Shown piece after piece: positions 9,903 to 20,155 of a stretch of 64,000 nucleotides of DNA. The notes beneath the pieces are model-generated. The model was not told where the DNA came from. It was given only the letters and a program-made list of their open reading frames with translations, and ran no database searches. Position 1 is the first letter of the stretch. Each line of letters begins with the position of its first letter. The DNA comes from Clonostachys chloroleuca (taxonomy: Eukaryota; Ascomycota; Sordariomycetes; Hypocreales; Bionectriaceae), in contig JBANAY010000003.1 in NCBI GenBank assembly GCA_037952775.1, positions 27,838,001 through 27,902,000 of the forward strand, written 5' to 3'. The translations under genes and the position numbers were made by a program.

Positions 9903-11696
9903 ATGGAACAAGCAGCAGGGTCACCTTGCCCAAATTTTCTTCAACGACTACCTCAAGAACTCCAAGCACAGATCCTGTCATGTCTCGCCTCACCATCGGA
10001 TCAGCCATCAGTTTATGCTCTGCTTCGCACCTGCAAACAGCTCTATAGTGTAGCCCTGCCCTTCCTTCTACGCACCTTTCAGAATATACCTCCGCAAAGC
10101 ACCAACTTCTGTTCTGAGCGCCGCAATGCACAGTTTCTACGCTGCTTTCTGGCTTTGAGGCCTGAACTAGCAAGGCTTGTTCATGTTCTGATTCTTGGCT
10201 CATTCTCCACAGATCCCAACATGGGCTATGATGAGGATATGGATGGGGGAGAAGAACAAGGAGGCCCAATATTCGATGAGTACAGCCCGGAAGAGCTTGC
10301 GCTCTACAGACAGTACATCATGAATATTGTCAACACTAACGATAATGATGACGACAACAAGAAGGAGATTGCCGATGAATGGATTAGGGACTTGGAAATG
10401 GGTTCCAGCGATGCTCAGTTTGCGCTCATCCTCATGTCCTGTCCAAATATCCATAGCCTCTACTTTGAGACCCCCCACGACCAGCGTCACTTTATGCGTG
10501 TTATACAACTTGCAAAAAAGCCGAGCACCGCCCTCGGGGCGAGCCTCCAGCCTCCCCTATCCCGACTTCGTCACATCTACATTGAGGCACACGAGTCTTT
10601 AGATGGTGGCCCTGAGGAAACCAATAACGAACACAGCCCTGGCCCCTTCCTCGAGTTGCCTGGACTCCAGTCCTTTGAGGGCGTCAATGTCAGTGGGGGC
10701 GACGACGTAGGATGGTGTTTTCAACAACTCCCGGCCAGGTCCTTACCTCTGCAAAACATTGCTCTTCGCCGATCCTACATCTCTCCACGGATGCTTCAAG
10801 GCATGCTAGGCGCCTGCAAGGCGGTTAAGCGACTTGAAATCACACGCGGGTTCTATGAAAGCCCAGTGGAGGAGCTGCTGCCACAGCATGTCCTCAGGGC
10901 TATCCTACCCCATGCAGATTCTCTCGAGATCCTTCATCTCAACATGGCGGAGGAATGGCTCTGGCCAGGTCTTCCTAGTGAACATGAGCTGTTCTACATG
11001 GGTACTCAGCTTCATCAGATGATAGCCCTCAAGAGACTCATAACGGGGATGCGTTCTCTTACTGGTTTATTCAATGGATATACTCCCGATAATAACGATG
11101 ATGCCAGTGACGCGGAATCACTGCAACTGGAAGGAGCTCCAAGGCTAATAGACTGCCTCCCAGATAACCTGGAGTATCTCGAGATCCATCGATCTAACGA
11201 GTTAATTCTAGGTCAGATCCAGCAGCTCATTCTAACCATTCAGGAAGGGCATCGCTTTCGCAAGCTAAAGCATGTTAAGCTGCTTTTTAGCGATAAAGAT
11301 CCCGGCAAGATGCAGCTCAATTACGACCCTTCGATTGTGCATATAGAACTTATATCCCAGTCACTTGAAAATCGCATTTACGATCTCATCCCAGCATTTA
11401 ACCAAGGGAATCACCGAGTAGAAGCCATCTGCTCTCCAATACACAGCCCGGATCTTCGGACACAGTGGCTTGACATCCGGGGCAGCAATACGGGGTTTGC
11501 ATCGACAGACTTTGAGCTATGCGAAGCACCGGGAATCAGACTGTCTCAGGAGAAGCCACATCGGCCAAGACCAGCCGACTATCTGCCAAGTATCTTGACG
11601 ACCCAAACCGACGAGTACTGGCGTGAGAGGGATCCCGAGGTCGCCGCTCTGAGAGAGGCATATGCAGCCTTTGCGAACAACCAAAACCAGCCATAG
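9903..11696 (+). CDS. F-box protein
   Basis: Single exon of 597 residues from the first in-frame ATG. An F-box lies at about residues 13-60 (NFLQRLPQELQAQILSCLA...SVYALLRTCKQLYSVALPFL), the Skp1-binding module of SCF ubiquitin ligases. The rest is leucine-rich but irregular, as in fungal F-box proteins whose C-terminal part selects substrates; phrases such as LPGLQSFEGVNVSG, LPLQNIALRRSYIS and CLPDNLEYLEIHRSNEL suggest degenerate leucine-rich repeats. An acidic stretch (DEDMDGGEEQ and DNDDDNKKE) lies at about residues 105-150. No substrate can be named. Its neighbours are unrelated: a decayed transporter upstream and a gene-poor stretch downstream. The open frame is intact. Confidence 0.8.
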   Translation: MEQAAGSPCPNFLQRLPQELQAQILSCLASPSDQPSVYALLRTCKQLYSVALPFLLRTFQNIPPQSTNFCSERRNAQFLRCFLALRPELARLVHVLILGSFSTDPNMGYDEDMDGGEEQGGPIFDEYSPEELALYRQYIMNIVNTNDNDDDNKKEIADEWIRDLEMGSSDAQFALILMSCPNIHSLYFETPHDQRHFMRVIQLAKKPSTALGASLQPPLSRLRHIYIEAHESLDGGPEETNNEHSPGPFLELPGLQSFEGVNVSGGDDVGWCFQQLPARSLPLQNIALRRSYISPRMLQGMLGACKAVKRLEITRGFYESPVEELLPQHVLRAILPHADSLEILHLNMAEEWLWPGLPSEHELFYMGTQLHQMIALKRLITGMRSLTGLFNGYTPDNNDDASDAESLQLEGAPRLIDCLPDNLEYLEIHRSNELILGQIQQLILTIQEGHRFRKLKHVKLLFSDKDPGKMQLNYDPSIVHIELISQSLENRIYDLIPAFNQGNHRVEAICSPIHSPDLRTQWLDIRGSNTGFASTDFELCEAPGIRLSQEKPHRPRPADYLPSILTTQTDEYWRERDPEVAALREAYAAFANNQNQP

Positions 11697-14529
11697 CAAA
11701 CTCTTGGAAACCAATGCGTTTTGAGGAACGAAAAGGTTCTTCCTTCTGCCCTCGTTCGTACGCACGGGCTACTAAACGATCTGTGCTCAACAGCTGCACA
11801 CTACTCCCGCGCCTCTGAACTTCGCCAATCCAGCATGCCAACCCCCTACAGATACTGCGCCACTGCTCTCATCGAACGCTACGTTTCTTACTATTCATTG
11901 TCATTGCCCTAGGAATATACCTCAGCTCTTAATCGGGCATGTTTTATTTTCCTAGATATCATCAATCAATACAAATCCATCCGTCCCACCTACCATGTGT
12001 TTGCGGCTTTCCTACTTCTACCTGTACCAGCCTCCTTTTCACCCGTGTCAAGGAGAAATAGCGCCTCGATTAGCTGGGCTCGTCCACTGTACCAAGGCTT
12101 TGGGGGCTCCATGAGCAATTGCTATCATAGATCCATTCTCGTATTACTCAATTTCAACGCCATACACTCTCACAGCCCTACATTAAGTGCTCATTTGCTA
12201 CAGAAACTACTGCCGTTTGATAGCCAGTTATAAAATCTACAGATTTAGTCACTCATCTGAGTTGCGCCGGAAGCTCATCATGGTCTTATAGGCAAATCAC
12301 ATGCATTGCGTCGACAAAAACCCTCTATCCGCACCATTCTTTGGTCATGCAACAATACTTGGTGATTAGGGCACTGAAGTGGTTAGCTGGAGCCATGGTG
12401 GTAATGAATGATGTTCTTCTTGTTTGCCACGACCGTTCCAGGTCACAGTTCGAGCCCGTATCGCTATTGCTCCTATACGGGGCAGAGCTACCTTTGATGT
12501 CAGCTGGACACTTTTTTACTACTCACAAGATGTGATTCACGGCGAGCGCCGCGCCTTGGTATCTTCTTTCGGGCCGCCTAGCATTGTGGAATAGCAATAG
12601 CGGCATCGTCGAGTCAGGTTGATCATTGGAGACTGTTGACTTTTAAGCAGGTTTCGTATCGACGATCTCAGTCTAACGCTGCGCTGTGCTCTTCGGCGAA
12701 GATGTATATTGGGAACGAAGCGACGGGAGGAGGTGGCTGGGGAGTATGTGTGTTGTGAGACCGAGGATGAGACAGACGATGAGGGAAGGGGCACGACTTG
12801 GCGGGCATGGCGAGAGTTACCAGCTGAAGATGGCTGTGGCGGGATGCATGTGAAACAAGTTCCGGGGACATGGCTGACAGGTGCTGAGGTCGGCGTGAAG
12901 GAGGAGCGCAGAGGATGAGAGTCAGTTCGTGACGAGAAAGGGAGCCGTGGATGTGTTGGTTGAGAGAAAGGGGCGGAGTTGCGGGCGCAAGTATTGAGAG
13001 GATAAGGAAAGAAGGTGCCGTTGTGCCGTTGTGTTAGCTAATGATTGCGTTGTTTGTACAACCTTGTGTTTAACCTTGATGCGGATCGATAGAACACGCG
13101 ATTTCTCCTGGAAAGGATAAACATAATTTTAACGTTACTTTAGTGGCGTGAACAATTGCCGTTTATCCAGGGCCAAGAGTTAAGCGAGGTTGACCGCAAG
13201 GATATATCCCCGGTCATTCCGCAAATAGCCTCCAGCAAACGAAGAAATGTCCCGCAAGATGTTTCGGTGAGAATTGGGTGACCCTCAGTCAGACCAGAAA
13301 GACGGTGAGTGTTCTCAGGAACCAGTAATATTCCACAGAGGTCTTGATCAAGGACTCACTCTATTTATGGGAACAACTATGTACGCCAAGTGGCATCTTG
13401 CAGGAGATATTTATCGCACGGGGGTGGGTTTATCAAGTGGCGTGGTATGAAGACTGCCTCTGAAGTCACCAAAGTTGAGCCTTTTACGACAAAAGGGGAT
13501 ACCGTATTGTCTCTGTAAATTCGGATCTGACGGCGTCGTCGCCAAGGCACGGTTACGCACGCCTCATCTAGGGAGCACATGTTTTTCCTCATGAGCCATG
13601 CCAGCCTGAAGACATAACCGCCACAAAGACCAATAGAACGCAATAAGGCATCAAACCCGATACCAGATACAGACACCCATCTGACCCCTGCTTGCCGCAT
13701 CGTGGCCCGTCTCCCGATCGTGCAGCCAAGAATCTCCCCACAAACGCCCTGCACACCAAGAGTTTTGGAAGGACGGGAGGCCTCACAGATATGCCAAGAG
13801 AGTCTCGAATAGTCTCGGGTAGCATGTCATTGATGTCAAAGCTTGCAACAAGCTTAGAACAAGCTTGTTTCGTGACGCTCTCTCGGAACCGCCCTTTAGT
13901 TGCCGCGGGCCGTCTCTTTCCAGGATACCTTCGGGGAATTCATTCTTCGATGACGAAGAAGCACAGGCCATGCGTGAATTGTTTCCCATCGCCGTTTCAT
14001 GGAATCATCCATGTCTCTGCGTTGCCAGCCCTGTAAATGCGTATCACCGTATAGACGACTTCCCGAAGTGGACTACGTATCAAAAATCCTCGCGTCGGTC
14101 ATCCGAAGGTGTCAACGGTCCAGGGTCAACTAATTCCCGCAGACCTTATCCAAGGGTCTCTATCGGTTAGCAAAGTCTCTCTCGCGGATGGTCTGGGTTG
14201 AGCTCGCAAGCGATCGAGACCCGTTTCCTGTCCAATGTCTCATGATTAACCGCCGGAATATTCACGATGGCCGGTATCAGGCATTCCATTTTCCGCATTC
14301 GTAAAGGGACGCGCTGGCCTTTTGTTGGTCTAGTCACCCGGGAAGATTCGGAGGTTGTTCCTTTGGGGCGTTTCGAGCCCTATGATATCACCGTGGAGAG
14401 ATTTTGAAACTCGCGTCAGCAGAGAATGTCCTGGAACTCGAACATTACTCTCAATATTGAATTGGCCTTCATCACCCTACATCTCTTGAACTATATATTA
14501 CCTCAAGTCCCGCTGGTTTACTTTTATTT
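11697..14529. other. Large intergenic stretch, possible non-coding transcript
   Basis: About 2.8 kb without a convincing gene. From about 12640 to 13050 the plus strand is purine-rich, so the minus strand looks like a CT-rich fungal promoter and leader, but only short frames follow it on the minus strand (for example 12871-12668 and 12794-12537) and none shows a domain. From 13400 to 14480 only shadow frames are seen. The last part is the amino-acid transporter promoter. Confidence 0.45.
14492..14499 (+). promoter_or_regulatory. TATA-like box of the amino-acid transporter gene
   Basis: TATATATT about 247 bases before the start codon, followed by a CT-rich leader. Inferred from position; it implies a leader of roughly 200 bases carrying short upstream frames. 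Confidence 0.35.
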
Positions 14530-14649
14530 ATGCTTATCCTCTTACTCCTCTCCGCTCTCAGATGCGCCAGTGAAACAACTTTCGAACATTTATCGCTGAA
14601 TAAGATTTCACCATCAACACCTTTACACCTCGGTCCAGGAGACCGGTAA
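14530..14649 (+). promoter_or_regulatory. Upstream open reading frame in the leader
   Basis: An ATG at 14530 opens a 39-codon frame (starting MLILLLLSALRCASE) that stops at 14647-14649, 89 bases before the transporter start. A second ATG inside it opens a very short frame in another phase. If transcription starts near 14515-14525 the frame lies in the mRNA leader and could reduce or regulate translation. The transcript start is inferred, not seen. Confidence 0.35.
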
Positions 14650-14738
14650 AGGCTCTCAGCACCCCAAAAACCAACAGAAGATCGCAGCTCAGACCAAACA
14701 CTTTGATCTCTTCCCGAACACACAACACCACCAACGAC

Positions 14739-16151
14739 ATGATGTTGCAGAAGAATGAGATGGCAGAACACAGCAAAGAAGATCACAGCGATACTACCGA
14801 CCATGAAGGCTTAGACCACAAGCCTGCCTGCCCCGATGAAGAAGTCGACGTCTTTGGTGGTGAGGGTGGAGCGAACTTCCGTACCATGGGCCGTTTCGAT
14901 ACCGTCTTTGCCCTCCTCACCAACCAGTTTGGCCTCGGAGCGCTTGCTCTCCCTTCAGTGTTCAAGACTCTTGGTCTTATTCCCGGCCTCATCACTCTCA
15001 TCGGCGGAGCCGCCATCACTTATTTCAGTGGTGTTGAGATCTTCTGGTACTACTTGGCTCATCCCAAAGTAACCAATATCGCTGAAATGATGAAGATCAT
15101 CGGAGGTCGTCCAGCAGAAATCATTACTGGCATTGGCCTATTACTGCAGCTCATCATGACTGCCGCCTCTGCGGTTGTCACTATCTCTATTGCTTTTAAC
15201 GCTATTACTGAGAACGCTGTTTGTACTGTCGGATTCATCGCTATTGCCTGTATTCTCTGCTTTCTGCTCTGCATTCCCCGGACTGCTAAATTCCTAGCCC
15301 AGAATGGCCTCCCTTGCATCCTCAGTATCGTTGCCGCGGCTCTTGCTACCATGATCGGCCTCGGTATAAACAACCCTCCCGGAGCCCCGGAAGGCTGGAA
15401 ACCCGAGATTGAGCTTTTCGGAACTCCCACCCTCCGCGAGGTCTTCAACGCCGTTCTTAAGATTCTCTTTGCCTTGGCGGGTAACTACGCCTTTGTTACT
15501 TATATGGCTGAGATGAAGAACCCAGAGAAGGATTTTATTTACTCTCTTAGATGGCTGATGGGGGCATCTGTTGTTTTCTATGGATTCATCGCCATCACTG
15601 TCTACTGCCTCGCTGCCGAGTTTACCGCATCGCCTTGTCTTAGCTCCGCCCCTCTTCTTGCTGCCAAGGTAGCTTACGGGCTCGTGCTCCCGGCCATCTT
15701 GACTGACGGTCTTGCTTGCGGTCATATCGGGACCAAGTATGTCTTTGTTACTATCATGCGTCAGATCAATGCTGTCAAGGAAGTTACTGCAAACACTCCC
15801 AAGTCATGGGGTGTCTGGATAGGCAGTAACACTGCCTTCTGGATCATCGTCTTTATCCTCTCCAACGCTATTCCTGTCTTCGACTCTATCCTCGCTGTTA
15901 GTTCGGCTACCACGTACGCTTGGTTTACATATGGTATCAGCGGGTTCCTCTGGCTGCACCTCTACAAGGGACGTTACTTTGAGGACTGGAGGAGTATTAT
16001 GCTGTTTGCTGCTAATATTGGCTTTCTTGTCTTTGCTTTATTCTTAAATGGTGGAGGGCTTTGGTCTTCTATCACTGAGCTTTTAGACATTTTTGCTACT
16101 TCCTCCAATATTCGGGGATGTTTTAGCTGCGGCGACAATTCTTTTATATAG
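14739..16151 (+). CDS. Amino-acid transporter (Aa_trans family, MTR-like)
   Basis: Single exon of 470 residues from the first ATG of a tandem pair (MMLQKNE). An acidic soluble N-terminus of about 55 residues (EEVDVFGGEG) is followed by about eleven membrane helices, beginning with the family signature FALLTNQFGLGALALPSVF. Later segments include IIGGRPAEIITGIG, ALAGNYAFVTYMAEMKNPEKDF and LTDGLACGHIGTKYVF. This matches PF01490 and fungal neutral/aromatic amino-acid permeases of the Neurospora MTR kind, which import amino acids with protons across the plasma membrane. The end CFSCGDNSFI looks like the usual tail of these fungal proteins, so the frame is probably complete. The leader holds at least one upstream frame, which might couple translation to nutrient status. 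Substrate range cannot be read from sequence. Confidence 0.88.
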   Translation: MMLQKNEMAEHSKEDHSDTTDHEGLDHKPACPDEEVDVFGGEGGANFRTMGRFDTVFALLTNQFGLGALALPSVFKTLGLIPGLITLIGGAAITYFSGVEIFWYYLAHPKVTNIAEMMKIIGGRPAEIITGIGLLLQLIMTAASAVVTISIAFNAITENAVCTVGFIAIACILCFLLCIPRTAKFLAQNGLPCILSIVAAALATMIGLGINNPPGAPEGWKPEIELFGTPTLREVFNAVLKILFALAGNYAFVTYMAEMKNPEKDFIYSLRWLMGASVVFYGFIAITVYCLAAEFTASPCLSSAPLLAAKVAYGLVLPAILTDGLACGHIGTKYVFVTIMRQINAVKEVTANTPKSWGVWIGSNTAFWIIVFILSNAIPVFDSILAVSSATTYAWFTYGISGFLWLHLYKGRYFEDWRSIMLFAANIGFLVFALFLNGGGLWSSITELLDIFATSSNIRGCFSCGDNSFI

Positions 16152-16490
16152 CTAAGATAACAATAGAGAGATATGGCGAATTCAAAATAAATTAGACAAA
16201 ACTCAACGCTCAAGGTTTATAAAATGATAAGACCAACAGTAATCATGCTGATAATTCGACCGAAAAGATGAAAATGAAAGAAAAAAACATGACGATCAGG
16301 TGTTCCTCCCATGAAGTCTTAAACCAAGATGGAGGAAGTCGTCATCGAAGGATACGCTTTCGGATTGGTGATCCAAGGCAGATCATTGTCTATGGTGTTT
16401 TTTTCTGAAGTACACTCATCAGCGTCCGTCCAGAATGTGAAATATGATTGGTGAAATTCGTTGAGGGCAAAAGTTGCGCTACACCTAAAT

Positions 16491-16582
16491 AGGCTGTCGG
16501 AAGTTAATTGGTCATTGGGCATAAATTAATGGAGACTCTTCAAATCCACTAGGCTTTGTTAGGCTGCCAGAAGTTGATTGGT
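16491..16582 (+). repeat. Direct repeat pair containing CCAAT boxes
   Basis: Units 16491-16512 and 16561-16582 are identical at 19 of 22 positions and each ends in ATTGGT. The 70-bp spacing is about seven helical turns, which would place both on the same DNA face. Confidence 0.6.
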
Positions 16583-16719
16583 TGGAGTCAGATCCGGATG
16601 TGTAGCTTTGCATTAGAAGCGTCATTCCATCTCCAGATTCACAGCTCTGATCTCCGACGATAATGGAAATAACTCGTAAATTCCGAATCCCGTCTATAGA
16701 AAATATGGCCTATTCGATG

Positions 16720-16726
16720 TATAAAA
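16720..16726 (+). promoter_or_regulatory. TATA box of the SDR gene
   Basis: TATAAAA, 137 bases upstream of the SDR start codon, downstream of the repeated CCAAT elements. Confidence 0.5.
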
Positions 16727-16856
16727 GGCCTTGGTATCTCAAGCCTGATGCAAGAAGAACAACAAACACCAAAACGCTGACTACGAATCGCTTTTTATCC
16801 CAAGAACCTCGCTTCTCCACTCTATATATCTCATAACACGCCATACGTCACACACC

Positions 16857-17991
16857 ATGGCTGATTTCTGGACCGAAGAAGTTATCGCAGACCAGAAGCG
16901 AGATCTTCCCATCCTTGCCACAAAAGAGAACACCGCTGGCGGAACCTACATCGTGACAGGTGCCAACTCCGGACTTGGCCTTGAAGCTGCCAAGCATTAT
17001 GTCGCTCTTGGTGCTGCCAAGGTCATCCTAGCCGTCAGGAATCTGGCTTCCGGCGAGAAGGCCAAGACCGAAATTGAGGCTGCTACCTCAACCTCTGGAA
17101 TTGCCGAGGTCTGGCATCTAGATCTAGCCAGCTACGACTCTGTCAAGGCCTTTGCATCCAAGGCTACCGAGGAACTTGAGAGGATTGATGCCGTCATTGA
17201 GAATGCGGGAGTTGCTCTCGATAAGTTTGTCCTGGCTGAGGGACACGAGAGCAGCGTGACAATCAATGTTTACAGCACCTTTTTGTTGGGAATTCTGCTT
17301 CTCCCGAAGCTAAGAGAGAGCGCTGCCAAGTTCGGAACTCTCCCCCATCTGGTCATTGTGAGCAGTGGCGGAGCTGTGCGGTCCCGCCCGGTTTTCATGA
17401 GTCTCAAGGATGACCTGTTTACAAAGATGGACGACGAGAAGAACGGGATGATGGGCAGGTATGTTGCTGCCCCCGAAATCTAGCATACTTTAAATTACGA
17501 AGCATTACCTAACATTAATTGAACCCTAGATATCCCCTCACTAAGTTGATCGAGATCTATGCTGGCCGCTACCTCGCTAGTCTGGCTCCCGTGGAGCGTA
17601 CCGGCGTCGTCATCAACTACCTCGATCCCGGCTTGTGCTTCACCAATCTAACGTCCAACGTAGACCGAAAGCTAGCCGACGTGATTGAGAATGAACGCAA
17701 CAACTATTTCGGAAGAACTCCTGAGATGGGAAGCCGCACCCTTATTGCGGCAGCGGTCCAAGGAAAAGAGAGTCATGGTCGCCTATCTGGATCTTGCGTC
17801 ATCCAAGAGTAAGTCATCTATCCTACCACTCAACCAAGAATTTGCTGCTAATGGGTTTTCAAATCAGTGACCGTCTCCCTGAGTATATCAAAGATAGCGA
17901 AGGTCAAGCTGACCAGAAGAAGATCTGGGAGGGCATTGCTGCGGAACTAAACCGAGTCGTCCCTGGATGCGTTGACAAGGCACTTGCATAG
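16857..17991 (+). CDS. Short-chain dehydrogenase/reductase
   Basis: Three exons, 16857-17458, 17530-17808 and 17868-17991, with introns of 71 and 59 bp (donors GTATGT and GTAAGT), give 334 residues with consistent phases. The Rossmann glycine motif TGANSGLG is at residues 34-41, followed by LAVRNLASGEKA, the acidic LDLASYDSV, ENAGVA (the usual NNAG with Glu first), VIVSSGG with the catalytic Ser, and YPLTK at 202-206, where the catalytic Tyr and Lys fall exactly after intron 1. This is the classical NAD(P)-dependent SDR arrangement, close to the retinol-dehydrogenase/WWOX-like fungal group often found beside secondary-metabolite genes. The substrate is unknown. The start has a good context and a TATA box 137 bases upstream. 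No partner enzyme adjoins it; the next gene is a regulator on the opposite strand that ends 72 bases away. Confidence 0.88.
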
Positions 17992-18063
17992 ACTATGAAA
18001 TTACTGGCGCAAATATTCGTACAACATCCTTTTATTGCAATTGATCTTTGAATTATTTATAAA

Positions 18064-19685
18064 TTATTCCCATGGGATTTTTTCCACTGATCTTTCACGC
18101 TCAAAACAACCTTCTTTAGAGATATTCCATAATCGCTTGGCCGTCTTGTTATGAATTGATGGAATCCAGGGAAAGTCCATTAGAGCTTCTTCGACACCAC
18201 CCCATCCGTCAAGATTCAAGGCGTAACCAACTGCGGCAAGCCGCGGTATAAGCCAGCACTCATCATCCTGGTTGAAAAGTACATGCCTTCCAATCAGAGC
18301 AGACCAGAGAACGAGTTTTTGAAAATGAGATCCTTCAATAGGTGCTTCCAGGATGGCCTTCCGGAGTGAGCTTGTAGCAGCCTTGAAATTGGATGCTCTA
18401 CCTGCAAGCCCTCGTAGAAACGTCGTCAAAAAGCCTATCAAGGCCAAATGCATTAAACTTTCGTATGTTGTGGCCAGTTCAGCTTGGTCTAACGGGCGGA
18501 TTTCAAACAGACGAAACCCCAAGAAAATTATCATGTCGTGGAATGGGTAGATTTGAAGCTTCGTCGGACATGGCGTGCGACCACTCACAAATGCTGCCAA
18601 GCTCATGATGTCTAAGAAAATTGCCTGAAGGGAATCGTCCAATCCCAGAGCAATCTTCTGGCTCTTATAGTAGTTTTGCCTATCTTTCTTGTATAGATCC
18701 CGTAGCCATAAGGTCAAGCTCTGGCTTGGCAGATCCTCTGCACGGAAGGTGGTCGCGGTTCCGAAGTAAAGAGCAATTTCAAGGTCCGCTCTATCAGTTG
18801 TATTAGATGATTTTCAGATAGACTAGTATTTGAAGGGACTTGCCTGAAAAGTTTCTGCATGAGAGCTGGATGATCTCGAAATCCAGCAATTCCACCCCGA
18901 AGAAGAGCCAGACGGTTCAGCCCCTGGACATGCACCAGAGCTTCCTCGTAGTTATCCTGAACACGCTCAAACTGAGACAATCCGATGATAGCTATCAGAG
19001 TCGAATTTTCTAAAGCATGTCGCCCTGATAGTCGCTCATTGACGAGATGCAGCGATCGCGAGAAATGGCGCAGGATTTCTGGATCTGTACCACTTCTCGC
19101 GGCTTCAGGCTCGAATATCGCAATGGAGACTGCCACATTGGAGTGAAAATCTATCTTGTCTCAGTTATCTGTTCGCCATTTATGGCTTCGACATCCAATA
19201 CCTACAGGCTTCATTTGTAAATGTGTTTTGAACCCACATTGATCGGACCGGGATTCGAGTATCGATTCTCCCACCCAGGTCCTCCGACATTATGCTGTGG
19301 GTGATCTGGCACAAGACTACTTCACATTAGGACGCTGAACGGAAAACCTCGTGATTGTTTGTTGTTTCATACAATTTCTCACGTGGCACCTGGATCTTGC
19401 TGATAACTCTCCAGGAAATGTCATGAAGTCTCCAACTGGTAGTCTAAGGGGTGGCATAGAATCATAACTCGGGCTGGGAGATTCGGACTCATTGAATCCT
19501 CGGCCGCAATCAACGTCCGTGAGTAGAGGCTTGACCAAGGCTGTTTTCGTAGGCCTGCGTCGTAATTGTGCCAAATGAGACGATCGTTTTTTGCCGACTT
19601 TGTGGCCCTTGGAGGCATGGCTACGGATCAGCTTCCTTGCGCCTCGGTCTATGCCTGTATTATTGTCGATGAACTGGAAATTCAT
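18064..19685 (-). CDS. Fungal-specific transcription factor (Fungal_trans_2-like)
   Basis: Four exons on the minus strand, 19685-19373, 19316-19206, 19159-18844 and 18790-18064, give 488 residues with consistent phases. Introns are 56, 46 and 53 bp. The last has a GC donor (GCAAGT), and the joined product reads MQKLFRADLEIALYFGT across it. The N-terminus FQFIDNNTG...RKLIRSHASKGHKVGKKR is the basic start of a family of fungal regulators with the PF11951 domain that lack a Zn2Cys6 cluster. The middle HSNVAVSIAIFEPEAA and QDNYEEALVHVQGLNRL belong to the helical regulatory domain. Such proteins are thought to be nuclear regulators, but direct DNA binding without the zinc cluster is not proven. 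It converges on the SDR gene with only 72 bases between the stops. The joins at introns 1 and 2 are less certain than the third. Confidence 0.75.
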
Positions 19686-20155
19686 GGTTGTCGGGATTCG
19701 AGGCGCAGTGATCCCTTTGGTTCGCAGAAAACAATGGATGAGCTATGATGTTGGCAATCAATCGTGCCGCAGAAGTAGATAATCCCGCTACATGTGATCG
19801 GGATTAGCGGACTTAGTGAGATGTGGCTGGTATCTATTCATTTTGGCTTCTTGTAAGCTTCACAGTGGAGCTTGTACCAACCAAACAACTTCAATCAACG
19901 TATCCGAGCATAAATCGATCAGAAACCATTGTATTTTTCTAACATGTACGAGGGTTAAGGTATTCATAGCTTCTTCGTTGGCATCCAAATCCAAGTTTGA
20001 CCGTATTGCCGGCAAATAGCTTCTCTTTGAGACTCATTCCCACCATTGGGTATTCTTATAGCTAAACGACCTAAGTATTGTGCTAAGCCTAGAATTGTTT
20101 CCCTCGTCCGCCTTAACAAGTCTATTCTGACTCTGAACGCCATCTCCCTTCCCTT
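19686..20155. other. Intergenic, no gene seen
   Basis: Upstream region of the regulator and downstream region of the HET gene, both on the minus strand. Only short shadow frames. Confidence 0.5.

Larger units (their letters stand above)
16152..16856. promoter_or_regulatory. Promoter region of the SDR gene with repeated CCAAT elements
   Basis: About 700 bases. ATTGG (CCAAT on the other strand) occurs near 16355, 16447, 16508 and 16578. Two 22-bp near-copies beginning AGGCTG and ending ATTGGT lie at 16491-16512 and 16561-16582, 70 bp apart, differing at three positions, all transitions. A TATA box follows at 16720. The 5' side also holds the 3' end of the amino-acid transporter gene. Confidence 0.45.

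Noticed and set aside
13377..13754. 125-codon frame on the minus strand in the long gap
   Set aside because: Composition and content look random; overlapping frames in other phases are similar in length.
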